From assembly GCA_021738065.1 (NCBI GenBank), contig JAIPCT010000006.1, positions 1-64,000 on the forward strand: DNA of 64,000 nucleotides, read 5' to 3'. Below are positions 29,582 to 37,939 of this stretch, piece by piece. Below the pieces are notes generated by a model. The model had not been told where the DNA came from. It ran no database searches and saw only the letters and a program-made list of their open reading frames with translations. The first letter of the stretch is position 1, and each line of letters opens with the position of its first letter. A program made the position numbers and the translations under genes. This DNA comes from Burkholderiaceae bacterium (lineage in GTDB: Bacteria; Pseudomonadota; Gammaproteobacteria; Burkholderiales; Rhodocyclaceae).

Positions 29582-31503
29582 GCATGAGCCTGCGCACCCG
29601 GATGCTGCTGTCGGCCTTATTGCCGGCAACGCTGATCGCGGTGCTGCTGACCACGGTATTCTTGCTGCGCGAGATCGACAATCTTGAGCAGGGATTGCGC
29701 ACGCGCGGTGCATCGATATCCCGGCACATGGCGACAGCCGCCGAGTTTGGTATTTTCTCCGGACAGCATGACACGCTTGCGGCACTGACGGCTGCGGCGC
29801 GGCACATAGATCCCGATGTGCGCGGCACAGCCGTTGTTGATGGCAAAGGGGAAATCATGGCACGCAGCGGTGTTCTTGACGCCTCGCTTTGGCCAGCGTT
29901 GGGAACTGTTGATGGGCGGCGCGCGGGGCCGGAGTTGCTGGTTTTCATCGAGCCGGTGCTACGCAGCAACCTGCCGGTGGATGATATCTATGCAGGCGCC
30001 GAGCTGAAACGGACTGTCGATTCAGCAGTCATTGGCCATGTCGTTGTCGAGTTTTCGCTGCGGAATGTTTCACGAAGAAGCGAACGGCTTGTGGGGGTTG
30101 GCATTCTGATAGCCCTGCTCGGTGCGGTTCTCGGTGGTTGGCTGGCACGCCGCATCGCGCGTGGCGTGACCAAACCGCTGCTTGAAGCCAACGAGGTAGT
30201 AAAGCGAATCGGCGAAGGTGATCTGGCTGCGCGCATGTCGACGGAAACGGCGGGCCCCATGCGTATGTTCGCCGTGGGTATCAACAGCATGGCCAAGCGT
30301 ATTGGCATGACACAGGACGACATGCGTATGCGAGTCGCCGAGGCAACGAGTGATTTGCTGAAAGAGAAAGAAGCGGCAGTACACGCGACCATTGCCAAAT
30401 CGCACTTTCTGGCCGCCGCCAGTCACGACCTTCGGCAGCCGCTGCACGCGCTCGGACTGCTTGTTTCTGGGTTGGCGAGGTCGGAAGCGGCAAAGCTGGA
30501 GCCGAGGCTGGTCGCAAACATCCAGTCTGCCACGGATACATTGCAGAATCTGCTGGATGCCATTCTCGATATTTCGCGACTGGACGGCGGAAATGTAGTC
30601 GCCCGGCCGGGCAATTTTTGCCTATGCGATGTTCTTGAACAACTGGACGAAGATCTCTCACTGCTTGCTGAGCAGAAAGGCCTGCAACTCAAAGTGCGGG
30701 CGACGAAGGTTTGGGTGCATAGCGATCGAAGAATCGTCGAGCGCATCTTGCAGAACCTGATTGGCAATGCATTGCGATATACGCAGTCAGGAGGTGTTCT
30801 GGTCAGTTGCCGGCGTCGCCGCAAAGCAGTCAGGGTTGAGGTCTGGGACACCGGTGAAGGGATTCCGGAGCACTCGACCCAGGAAATCTTCGAGGATTAT
30901 GTACAGCTGGGAAATCCCGAGCGCGATCGTGACAAGGGTTTGGGGCTCGGTCTGGCCATTTGCCGAAGGCTCGCTGATCTGCTGAACATCCCGCTGGGTG
31001 TTCGTTCCCGACCCGGAAAGGGCTCGGTATTCTGGATCGAGTTGCCGGTGGTTGATCCGGTGCCAAAAAGCGCCAACGAGCCGTCAGACATTTCGGCGGT
31101 GGAGGACGCCATGGATCCTGGTCGAATGTCGGGAACTGTTTTGGTGATCGAGAGTGATGCCCTGGTGCGCACCGGGATGGAGCGGGCAATCTCGAACTGG
31201 GGCGGGAATGTGCTGCTGGCAGTCGATCAGGCGGATGCCGTGCAGCGTTGCAGGGAAAGTGATCTTCTGCCAGACCTGTTGATCTGCAATATTCGTTTTA
31301 GGAGCCGGGTCGGCGGAGTCGGCCTCGCGCAAGAGTTGCAGCGAAAGTTTCCCCAGATGGCTGTACTTCTTGTCAGCGCGGATGTCAGCGAAGAGGCACA
31401 AACTGCCGCGCGCCGCGCTGGCTATACCTTGCTCAAGGAACCGGTGCCGCCAGGAAGATTGCGGGCGGCCCTGCGCCACCTGCTCGCCGTGCGCGCTAGA
31501 TGA
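29578..31503 (+). CDS. Hybrid sensor histidine kinase with degenerate receiver
   Basis: A 641-aa membrane kinase. TM1 is about residues 10-30, then a periplasmic sensor region and TM2 about 165-187, followed by HAMP (RRIARGVTKPLLEANEVVKRIGEGDL). HisKA has phospho-acceptor His283 in AAASHDLRQPLHALG. HATPase_c has N-box NLIGNALRYT, DTGEGIPE and GLGLAICRRLA. The C-terminal receiver (about 520-641) has LLICNIRF, so the usual phospho-acceptor Asp is Asn571; the Lys in LLKEPV is kept. It is coupled to the binding protein and overlaps the metF end by 8 bp convergently. Confidence 0.88.
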   Translation: MSMSLRTRMLLSALLPATLIAVLLTTVFLLREIDNLEQGLRTRGASISRHMATAAEFGIFSGQHDTLAALTAAARHIDPDVRGTAVVDGKGEIMARSGVLDASLWPALGTVDGRRAGPELLVFIEPVLRSNLPVDDIYAGAELKRTVDSAVIGHVVVEFSLRNVSRRSERLVGVGILIALLGAVLGGWLARRIARGVTKPLLEANEVVKRIGEGDLAARMSTETAGPMRMFAVGINSMAKRIGMTQDDMRMRVAEATSDLLKEKEAAVHATIAKSHFLAAASHDLRQPLHALGLLVSGLARSEAAKLEPRLVANIQSATDTLQNLLDAILDISRLDGGNVVARPGNFCLCDVLEQLDEDLSLLAEQKGLQLKVRATKVWVHSDRRIVERILQNLIGNALRYTQSGGVLVSCRRRRKAVRVEVWDTGEGIPEHSTQEIFEDYVQLGNPERDRDKGLGLGLAICRRLADLLNIPLGVRSRPGKGSVFWIELPVVDPVPKSANEPSDISAVEDAMDPGRMSGTVLVIESDALVRTGMERAISNWGGNVLLAVDQADAVQRCRESDLLPDLLICNIRFRSRVGGVGLAQELQRKFPQMAVLLVSADVSEEAQTAARRAGYTLLKEPVPPGRLRAALRHLLAVRAR

Positions 31504-32326
31504 TATCCAGACGGCGGCACAGTTCCAGCGTCAATCCGGACTGGTTCATGCTATAGAAGTGCAAGCCTGGCGCACCGCGCTCGATCAGGCGCTGGCAGAG
31601 TTCAGTCACCACATCCAGACCAAAGGCGCGGATCGATTCTGCGTCGTCACCGAAGCTTTCGAATTTTCGTCGCATCCAGCGCGGAATCTCGGCTCCGCAG
31701 GCATCGGAAAAACGCGCCAGCTTGGAGAAGCTGGCAATCGGCATGATGCCTGGCACGATCGGCACACAAACGCCAAGTGCGCCGGCCTCAGCCACGAAGT
31801 GTTCATAGGCATCGGCATTGTAGAAATATTGAGTGATGGCCGAACTTGCACCGGCATCGATCTTGCGCTTGAAGTTCAGCAGATCTTCGCGCGGACTCTT
31901 CGCCTGCGGATGCCATTCAGGATAGGCCGCCACTTCGATGTGAAAGCAGTCGCCCGTTTCGGCACGAATGAATGCCACCAACTCGTTGGCGTAGCGGAAT
32001 TCGCCGGCGTCGGCCATGCCGGAAGGCAGGTCGCCGCGCAAGGCGACAATGCGGCGAATGCCGCGTTCTTTGAAACCGCACAGCATTTCGCGGATGCCGT
32101 CCCGGGTCGAACCAACGCAGGACAGGTGCGGCGCTGCATTGTGGCCTTCGTCGGCGATTTCCATCACTGTTGCCAGGGTGCGATCGCGAGTCGAGCCGCC
32201 TGCGCCATAGGTCACCGAGAAAAATTCCGGCTTTATTGCCGCGAGCCTTTTCCGGGTCTCGCGCAACTTTTCCATGCCTTCGCCGGTTTGCGGCGGGAAA
32301 AACTCGACGGATAGCTCAAGCTTCAT
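31496..32326 (-). CDS. metF: 5,10-methylenetetrahydrofolate reductase
   Basis: MetF makes 5-methyl-THF, the methyl donor for methionine synthesis. The 276-aa TIM-barrel product has SVEFFPPQTGEGMEKL at the start, the catalytic-acid region FFSVTYGAGGSTRDRT and the FAD-contact stretch ALRGDLP. It is last in ahcY-yvlD-like-metF, and the small overlap with the middle gene supports one transcript under the SAH riboswitch. Confidence 0.97.
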   Translation of the reverse strand: MKLELSVEFFPPQTGEGMEKLRETRKRLAAIKPEFFSVTYGAGGSTRDRTLATVMEIADEGHNAAPHLSCVGSTRDGIREMLCGFKERGIRRIVALRGDLPSGMADAGEFRYANELVAFIRAETGDCFHIEVAAYPEWHPQAKSPREDLLNFKRKIDAGASSAITQYFYNADAYEHFVAEAGALGVCVPIVPGIMPIASFSKLARFSDACGAEIPRWMRRKFESFGDDAESIRAFGLDVVTELCQRLIERGAPGLHFYSMNQSGLTLELCRRLDII

Positions 32327-32715
32327 TCCAGATCCTTTGGCCTGATGGTGCGCAGTCCCGGTTCGGATCCAGGCGGCGAGTTCAGCAGCAGTCGCGTCAG
32401 CGACCAGGAGATCACGCTATATAACGCCGATCCAACAACCCCGGCGAGAAAACTTTCCACCACGAATCCATCGAGCAGCCGTGCCGCCAGAAGAAACATG
32501 GCGCCATTGATGACAAAGATGAACAAGCCCAGTGTCATCAGCGTGACCGGCAACGTAAGAAGCACCAGTATCGGTCTGATCACGGCATTGATCAGGCCCA
32601 GCACCACCGCTACCGCGAGTGCCGTGGCGAAACCGGCGACGTGTATCGAAGGCAGCAGATAGGGCAGGGCCAGCAGGGCGAGGGCATTGATCAGCCAGAC
32701 AGCCAATAGGCGCAT
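32323..32715 (-). CDS. YvlD/phage-holin-IV-like membrane protein
   Basis: A 130-aa protein with four hydrophobic helices, including MRLLAVWLINALALLALPYLL and GLINAVIRPILVLLTLPVTLMTLGLFIFVINGAMFLLAARLL. It matches the small DUF family annotated as phage holin or YvlD. This gene recurs between ahcY and metF in Betaproteobacteria, but its role is unknown. Overlap with metF is 4 bp. Confidence 0.88.
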   Translation of the reverse strand: MRLLAVWLINALALLALPYLLPSIHVAGFATALAVAVVLGLINAVIRPILVLLTLPVTLMTLGLFIFVINGAMFLLAARLLDGFVVESFLAGVVGSALYSVISWSLTRLLLNSPPGSEPGLRTIRPKDLE

Positions 32716-32750
32716 CCTGTCTCCTTGTTACGAAGAGAACGGTTCGGGGC

Positions 32751-34172
32751 TCAGTAGCGGTACTGGTCGGCCTTGTATGGCCCCGCCTTGGGTACGCCAA
32801 TATAGGCCGCCTGCTGGTCGGTCAGCTCCGAGAGTTGCGCGTTCAGCTTCTTGAGTTGCAGGCGCGCAACTTTCTCGTCCAGATGTTTGGGTAGGGTATA
32901 GACGCCCACCGGGTAGTCGGCGTTACGCGTAAACAGTTCGATCTGGGCGATGGTCTGGTTGGCGAATGACGAAGACATCACGTAGCTCGGGTGTCCGGTA
33001 CCACAGCCAAGATTTACCAAACGGCCCTTGGCCAGCAGGATGATGCGCTTGCCGTCCGGGAAAATCACGTGATCGACCTGTGGCTTGATCTCCTCCCACT
33101 CGTACTTCTCCACCGAGGCGACGTCGATCTCGTTGTCGAAATGGCCGATATTGCAGACGATGGCCTGGTCCTTCATCTTCGCCATGTGATCGTGGTTGAT
33201 GACATGAAAGTTTCCGGTGCAAGTGACGAAGATATCGGCCTTGTCGGCGGCGTATTCCATGGTGACGACGCGATAGCCTTCCATCGCCGCCTGCAGCGCG
33301 CAGATCGGATCGATCTCGGTAACCCACACCTGCGCGGACAGTGCGCGCATGGCCTGAGCCGAACCCTTGCCGACGTCGCCGTAGCCCGCGATCAGGGCGA
33401 CCTTGCCGGCGATCATGACATCGGTGGCACGCTTGATGCCATCGACCAGGGATTCGCGGCAGCCGTAAAGGTTGTCGAACTTCGACTTGGTGACCGAGTC
33501 GTTGACGTTGATCGCCGGAATCTTCAACTCGCCGCGCTCGTGCATCTGGTACAGGCGGTGCACGCCGGTCGTCGTTTCTTCCGTGACGCCCTTGATCTGA
33601 GCCAGGCGCGTCGAATACCAGGTTTTGTCGGTCGCCAGCCTGGTCTTGATGGCGGCAAACAGAATTTGCTCCTCTTCGGCACCGGGATTGGCCAGCACAG
33701 AGATATCCTTCTCCGCCCTGGCACCCAGATGCAGCAACAAAGTGGCATCACCGCCGTCATCGAGAATCATGTTGGAATAGCCGCCATCCGGCCACTCGAA
33801 GATGCGATGCGTGTAATCCCAGTAGTCAACCAGCGATTCGCCCTTGACCGCAAATACAGCGACTCCATCGGCGGCAATCGCAGCGGCAGCGTGGTCCTGG
33901 GTCGAGAAAATGTTGCAGGAAGCCCAACGTACCTCCGCGCCAAGCGCTGTCAGGGTTTCGATCAGCACGGCGGTCTGAATGGTCATGTGCAGGCTGCCGG
34001 TGATCCGCGCGCCCTTGAGCGGTTGCGCCTTGGCGAATTCCTCACGAATGGCCATGAGCCCGGGCATCTCGGTCTCGGCGATACGGATTTCCTTGCGACC
34101 CCAGGCGGCCAGTGCAAGGTCGGCGATTACATAGTCTGGGGTCTTGGCTGCTGCGTCAGTCACGCTGTTCAT
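32751..34172 (-). CDS. ahcY: Adenosylhomocysteinase
   Basis: AhcY hydrolyses S-adenosylhomocysteine to homocysteine and adenosine, relieving product inhibition of methyltransferases. The 473-aa product has substrate motifs [16 protein letters not shown] and [15 protein letters not shown]. The NAD-binding loop is [14 protein letters not shown] and the C-terminus ends [10 protein letters not shown]. The leader carries a SAH riboswitch, so the product's substrate should switch the operon on. Confidence 0.98.
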   Translation of the reverse strand: MNSVTDAAAKTPDYVIADLALAAWGRKEIRIAETEMPGLMAIREEFAKAQPLKGARITGSLHMTIQTAVLIETLTALGAEVRWASCNIFSTQDHAAAAIAADGVAVFAVKGESLVDYWDYTHRIFEWPDGGYSNMILDDGGDATLLLHLGARAEKDISVLANPGAEEEQILFAAIKTRLATDKTWYSTRLAQIKGVTEETTTGVHRLYQMHERGELKIPAINVNDSVTKSKFDNLYGCRESLVDGIKRATDVMIAGKVALIAGYGDVGKGSAQAMRALSAQVWVTEIDPICALQAAMEGYRVVTMEYAADKADIFVTCTGNFHVINHDHMAKMKDQAIVCNIGHFDNEIDVASVEKYEWEEIKPQVDHVIFPDGKRIILLAKGRLVNLGCGTGHPSYVMSSSFANQTIAQIELFTRNADYPVGVYTLPKHLDEKVARLQLKKLNAQLSELTDQQAAYIGVPKAGPYKADQYRY

Positions 34173-34227
34173 GAGAGCTCCTTGAACTGTGACCGGGCGG
34201 GAGGCGAACTCACCCTGCCCGGTACGG

Positions 34228-34299
34228 GTTGGGTGAGCGCAGTTTGAAAATGGTCCGAGCCTGGGGGGTAAGCAGTACTACCCTTGCAGCGCTCCTCGG
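34228..34299 (-). promoter_or_regulatory. SAH riboswitch (ahcY leader)
   Basis: On the minus strand the leader reads CCGAGGAGCGCTGCAA, then CCCCCAGGCTCGG, then GCGCTCACCC. P1 pairs CCGAG(G) with CTCGG. GAGCGC pairs with GCGCTC to form the pseudoknot of the SAH aptamer. This matches the conserved layout of SAH riboswitches found upstream of ahcY in Beta- and Gammaproteobacteria. It starts 9 bp after a TATAAT box. High SAH would turn expression on; the expression platform probably lies in the ~55 bp before ahcY. Confidence 0.88.
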
Positions 34300-34308
34300 A
34301 AGCCGAAG

Positions 34309-34314
34309 ATTATA
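34309..34314 (-). promoter_or_regulatory. -10 box of the ahcY operon
   Basis: A perfect TATAAT on the minus strand directly precedes the riboswitch. No strong -35 is visible at 17 bp. Confidence 0.5.
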
Positions 34315-34333
34315 TCGCTTTTCGTCAATCGCG

Positions 34334-34362
34334 TTGACGCACTGCCGCATTTTGGGCATAAT
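34334..34362 (+). promoter_or_regulatory. Sigma-70 promoter for tRNA-fMet
   Basis: TTGACG (34334-34339), a 17-bp spacer and CATAAT (34357-34362), ending 13 bp before the tRNA. It is divergent from and close to the ahcY promoter. Confidence 0.7.
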
Positions 34363-34375
34363 CCCGTTTCTCTGA

Positions 34376-34452
<77 letters not shown>

Positions 34453-34460
34453 ATAAAGAC

Positions 34461-34500
34461 AAGGCCTCACAAGCAACAGCTTGTGAGGCCTTTGTTTGTT
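34461..34500 (+). terminator. Rho-independent terminator after tRNA-fMet
   Basis: A 14-bp perfect stem AAGGCCTCACAAGC/GCTTGTGAGGCCTT with loop AACA is followed by TGTTTGTT. Confidence 0.85.
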
Positions 34501-34760
34501 CGTGCGCACGCCAAATTGACCATCGTGCTCGACTTGAGCTGAGCACCCTGAATCCGACAACTTTCAAGTCTGGACGGGGGTTTGCGCAAGGTTGCTCCTG
34601 ATCAAGGAAAGATGCACTGACTGGTCAATCGATGGCGCGCATACAACAGCTGAAGCAACTGGATCGTGTGGTGATGCGGTTACGGTTGCCGCTAAATGAC
34701 TTGTTGAAAAATCAGGATGAACCGGATGGAGGTACCAAAGTAGCCGATCCTGGGTTGCAA
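34501..34760. other. Islet flank without recognised gene
   Basis: Lower-GC DNA between the tRNA terminator and hipA. The longest open frame is 34632-34769 (+, 45 codons, MARIQQLKQLDRVV), which overlaps the hipA stop and matches nothing I recognise. It could be a decayed integrase or transposase end. No integrase motif is visible. Confidence 0.5.
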
Positions 34761-36086
34761 TCAGTCTAGGGCGTGCACCATATCGGCGATCACGATATGG
34801 CGCACAGCCCGCAAAAGGCGTAGTTCGCCGGCGATATAACCGCGCGTCGCCTCTGGATCGGGACTGGCTGCGACATCCTGGTTCACGTTCGCCTCGATTT
34901 CCATCAGCAAATGATCTGCGGCGGCGGGTACGGCCTTCACTAATCTGTCGAGTTCGCGAGTGGCGGTTGCAGCGTTGAGGCCGAGCAGTTGCGCAGCCTC
35001 GATGACATGGCGACGTGTGATGCTGTGGAATGTCGTGGCATCACCCAGCGTTAGCGCCAGAGAAGTGTGGGGCCAGCGCACCGCTTCGTTGGCCAGGGAA
35101 CGCGTCTCATATGCTGCCGTGCAGAGCAGGTCGTACGGGGGGGCGATCTCGATACCCGTGGCATCGACTAGAAAGGAGATGTTCTTCAGATGGTTGTCGC
35201 CATTGCCGACCAGTAGGTTGAACACCAGCCAGCGATAGAGTTGCAGCCGAGCGGCGGCTCGCGACCGACATTTCGATACTGCGGCGCTCAGGCTGTCCAG
35301 ATTCGCTGCGGTGTACTTGAAGCTGCGGGCTTTGTTGAGGAGCTGACACGTATCGATCACATGACGTCGGCCGATTGCGCTAGGCTCGGCGTCGTGTATT
35401 CGATCGAATCGATCAACGAGGTAGACCGGTTGGGGTACGTAAAGCCGCTGTACGCGAGGTGGGGATAGTCTGGCGGCCGCCGCAAGGCGCATCGTGAAGT
35501 ATTCGTTCATCACAGAGGCCGGGTAGCTGGCGTCAGGATGGTCCGGCTTGAGGATATGGGTCGATGGCGTTCCTGCCAAAGGTTCATACAGTTCGTTGTC
35601 CTGCTGGACAACAAGCAGCTTGTGCTGTGCCCCGGCGAGCGACATGTGCTTGGGTGCGTCGTGCGTAAGCGACACCGTGGGCAGATTCTTGATGCGAGCG
35701 CTCAATTCGGCACGGGAGAGAGGGCGCAGTCCCTTGTCGGCCGCCGTCGGCTTGTCCGGTACTTGCAGGACCAGCGCGCCGGCAGACTCGGCGCCGTAGT
35801 ACGCAAGGAGCCCGAACGCATCTTCGGCTTGTAGCGCGGCCTCTTTGGCCAGGACTCCGCGCAGGGCTTCCTCGGGCAGCAGGTTGTCGAAATACCACTG
35901 CACAGGTCTGGACGTGGCGCCGTCACGGTGGAGTCCGCCATTTCGCGGCAGAGCGGGTGACAAGTCAAAGGCATCGGCGGTGTCGCGCCAAGCCGGGTCG
36001 TATTCGAACGTCCAGAGATCGTCGGCCTCGGCAAGGCGGCCGACCAGGTGATCGTTCACAAGGACGTCCAACTGCCGCATGTTCAT
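34761..36086 (-). CDS. hipA: HipA-family serine/threonine kinase toxin
   Basis: HipA toxins phosphorylate tRNA synthetases (GltX in E. coli) and induce dormancy. The 441-aa product keeps the N-subdomain 1 (VLVNDHLVGRLAEADDLWTFEYDPAW). The ATP-loop-region motif is MSLAGAQHKLLV. THILKPDHPD, the catalytic GNGDNHLKN and the metal-binding PPYDLLC follow. Its ATG overlaps the hipB stop, the normal antitoxin-first coupling. All kinase motifs seem intact, so it is probably active or only recently silenced. It sits in a tRNA-bounded islet. Confidence 0.9.
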   Translation of the reverse strand: MNMRQLDVLVNDHLVGRLAEADDLWTFEYDPAWRDTADAFDLSPALPRNGGLHRDGATSRPVQWYFDNLLPEEALRGVLAKEAALQAEDAFGLLAYYGAESAGALVLQVPDKPTAADKGLRPLSRAELSARIKNLPTVSLTHDAPKHMSLAGAQHKLLVVQQDNELYEPLAGTPSTHILKPDHPDASYPASVMNEYFTMRLAAAARLSPPRVQRLYVPQPVYLVDRFDRIHDAEPSAIGRRHVIDTCQLLNKARSFKYTAANLDSLSAAVSKCRSRAAARLQLYRWLVFNLLVGNGDNHLKNISFLVDATGIEIAPPYDLLCTAAYETRSLANEAVRWPHTSLALTLGDATTFHSITRRHVIEAAQLLGLNAATATRELDRLVKAVPAAADHLLMEIEANVNQDVAASPDPEATRGYIAGELRLLRAVRHIVIADMVHALD

Positions 36087-36397
36087 GCGTCACCACTTTC
36101 GGGCGGCGTTTCTTTTGGGCGACGAGGTTTTAGCGGCTTTACGCCGGCTTGGCGCAAGCGTTCAAATGCAGGAAGTATGCTGTCCGGGATGTCTGCTCGA
36201 AGCTCGATACCCAACTCGGCGAGCAAATTCAGGACTCGGCCGAGTTGCACCGTTTCCTTGCCACGTTCCACTTCGCGGACGAACACCGGACCAACTCCCG
36301 CACTACCGGCCAGATCATCCATGCGGATGCATTGGGTCTTGCGCGAGGCCCGAATGAGCAGCCCAAGGGTTTTCGGGGATTGAATCATGACTTGCAT
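36083..36397 (-). CDS. hipB: HipB-like antitoxin, XRE-type HTH
   Basis: A 104-aa DNA-binding antitoxin. The helix-turn-helix is LGLLIRASRKTQCIRMDDLAGSAGVGPVFVREVERGKETVQLGRVLNLL, the Cro/CI type. A basic Pro-rich tail (KPLKPRRPKETPPE) follows. ATG at 36397 is chosen for its GGAG 6 bp upstream; the ORF-track start at 36526 would extend through the operator-like DNA. It should bind HipA and repress its own promoter. Confidence 0.88.
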   Translation of the reverse strand: MQVMIQSPKTLGLLIRASRKTQCIRMDDLAGSAGVGPVFVREVERGKETVQLGRVLNLLAELGIELRADIPDSILPAFERLRQAGVKPLKPRRPKETPPESGDA

Positions 36398-36430
36398 GGA
36401 GCACTCCATATCGATGCTTTCGCGTCGATT

Positions 36431-36447
36431 ATAGGACTTTAGGTCCT
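36431..36447. promoter_or_regulatory. Candidate HipB operator
   Basis: The inverted repeat AGGAC-TTTAG-GTCCT lies 34 bp before the hipB start. It has the spaced-half-site form of hip operators, although the sequence differs from the E. coli TATCC/GGATA sites. Confidence 0.45.
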
Positions 36448-36449
36448 TA

Positions 36450-36843
36450 GAGGCAAATAAAAGGTGCGATAGCATCGATTTTTGATATTCGCAGTGCCGA
36501 AAGTTGTGTATTCGATGCGATGACATCGTTTATGGTTTCTATTCTTGCAGATGCAGTGTGTGCAAGCCCGATAGATATTGCTCTATTGCGACCAGTGATC
36601 CGAGGTAGGCGGGACAGCCTGACTGGTGCCCGATCTGCAGTTCTTCGGACCGTGAAAATTTTCCCAAAGGTCAATTGAAAGCCGGTATGTTCCGAGTAGA
36701 TGAATTTTCAGTATTCTTGGCTGTTACACTCGCTGGGCCGGGTAGCGAGGCCCTTAGGTTTGGGTGTAATACTGAGTGGTTTTTAAAGGTGACGTAAAAA
36801 CAATACGTTACTTCTAACTATGCCGATTGTTACTGAGCTACGC
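36450..36843. other. Intergenic region upstream of hipB
   Basis: About 400 bp of lower-GC DNA. ORFs on either strand are short and lack recognisable domains. Short inverted sequences such as CGATGCGATGACATCG occur near the hipB promoter; nothing else can be supported. Confidence 0.5.
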
Positions 36844-36874
36844 CATTAGGTTTCGATTAGAAACAAACCTAATG
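36844..36874. repeat. 10-bp inverted repeat at islet end
   Basis: CATTAGGTTT and AAACCTAATG are separated by 11 bp and end 4 bp before the tRNA-fMet fragment. The position suggests a recombinase arm or core site, or a simple hairpin. Confidence 0.6.
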
Positions 36875-36877
36875 AGT

Positions 36878-36910
36878 GGGCTCACAACCCGAAGACTACC
36901 CCCGCAACCA
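36878..36910 (+). repeat. Decayed tRNA-fMet fragment (putative att remnant)
   Basis: GGGCTCAcAACCCGAAG matches the anticodon arm of the tRNA-fMet at 34376-34452 with one mismatch. CTACCCCCGCAACCAA matches its 3' end exactly over 16 bp, while the T-arm between them is deleted. It is not a functional tRNA. It closes the hipBA islet opposite the intact gene. Confidence 0.85.
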
Positions 36911-36911
36911 A

Positions 36912-36953
36912 CAACGCAAAAAGGCTGGACATCTGTCCAGCCTTTTTGCGTTG
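36912..36953. terminator. Bidirectional rho-independent terminator
   Basis: A perfect ~18-bp stem AACGCAAAAAGGCTGGAC/GTCCAGCCTTTTTGCGTT with loop ATCT. It gives U-rich runs on both strands and lies right after the tRNA fragment and before the end of the radical SAM gene. Confidence 0.85.
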
Positions 36954-36970
36954 TTCAGCCCCGCTTCCTG

Positions 36971-37870
36971 CTACAAGCCCTGAATTCGGATTGGCCGCAA
37001 CCTGGCTTGTTCCGGGAACTCGATGGCAGCGCGGATTTCGTTGAGCAGGCGTGGTTTCTCGGCGGCCAAAGTCCCCTTTAGCACCAGGCGGTTGGAGACA
37101 TGGTCGCTGCGGAACACCGTTCGCTTGAGTTCCAGTTCCGAGATCAGCGTTTCCATTTCAGAAAAAAGTTCGTGCGGGTCGCAGGGCGTCCATTCGGGAA
37201 ATCCGGCACGGAAACGTTCTTCGCCTTGCGGGAAACTCACCACCAGTGTGGCGAGAAACTCCGGCTGCGTCGCGTTGACCAGGCGCGCGGAGTTCTCTGC
37301 GTGTTGTTGTGAGAGCACCTTTCCGCCAAGGCCGTTGAGTATCATTACCGAGCGCTTGATCCCTGCCTGTTGCAGTTTGTCGAGCGCTTCGCGAGTGCTG
37401 TCGAAGGTTTCGCCTTTGTGCACTTTTGCCAGCACTTCGTCGTCGCCTGATTCAGCGCCGACGTAAGCCATGCTGAAACCGGCAGCCGACAGTTGCTTGA
37501 GTTCGTCGACCGATTTCTTGTTGAGATTGCGCGGCAGGCAATAGCTCGAGACGCGGCGCACCGCAGGCAGATGCTTACGGATGGCGGCAAGAATCTCAAG
37601 CAGACGCCGGGTGGGCAGTACCAGCGCGTCACCGTCGGCGAGAAATACGCGTCGCATATCGCTGCCGAAGCGTTCGCCGCAGCGCCGCAGTGTTTCCATC
37701 GTTTCTGTGGCATCGCGAGCGCGAAACTTTTTCTGTGGCGCCGTATACATCTCGCAGAATGTGCATTGATTCCACGAGCAACCGTCCGTTACCGGCAGGA
37801 TCAGGGACTCGGCCTCGCTGGGCGGCCGAAATACGGGATCGACATAGCGGATTGGAAAACTGTCAGTCAT
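36971..37870 (-). CDS. Radical SAM protein (COG1032-like)
   Basis: A 299-aa radical SAM enzyme. The cluster motif is DGCSWNQCTFCEMY, a CX4CX2C spacing used by one subgroup and not the standard CX3CX2C. AYVGAESGDDEVLAKV and GGKVLSQQHAEN form the barrel. The ATG at 37870 (MTDSFPIRYVDPVFRPPSEAESLILPVTDGC) is chosen; the ORF-track extension to 38641 is antisense to the downstream exonuclease gene. Its substrate is unknown. Confidence 0.88.
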   Translation of the reverse strand: MTDSFPIRYVDPVFRPPSEAESLILPVTDGCSWNQCTFCEMYTAPQKKFRARDATETMETLRRCGERFGSDMRRVFLADGDALVLPTRRLLEILAAIRKHLPAVRRVSSYCLPRNLNKKSVDELKQLSAAGFSMAYVGAESGDDEVLAKVHKGETFDSTREALDKLQQAGIKRSVMILNGLGGKVLSQQHAENSARLVNATQPEFLATLVVSFPQGEERFRAGFPEWTPCDPHELFSEMETLISELELKRTVFRSDHVSNRLVLKGTLAAEKPRLLNEIRAAIEFPEQARLRPIRIQGL

Positions 37871-37939
37871 GGCTTTGATTATCGCAGGACAGTGACCGGT
37901 ATGATCCCTGACACTCTCCGAATTCCATAAAGTGATTTC

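Noticed and set aside
32991-34247. 418-aa plus-strand ORF
   Set aside because: Antisense of ahcY and its riboswitch; no family features.
36447-36674. 75-aa ORF upstream of hipB
   Set aside because: No motif, no Shine-Dalgarno and covers the probable hip promoter.
36878-36910. Second functional tRNA-Met
   Set aside because: T-arm and D-arm are missing and the acceptor stem cannot form.
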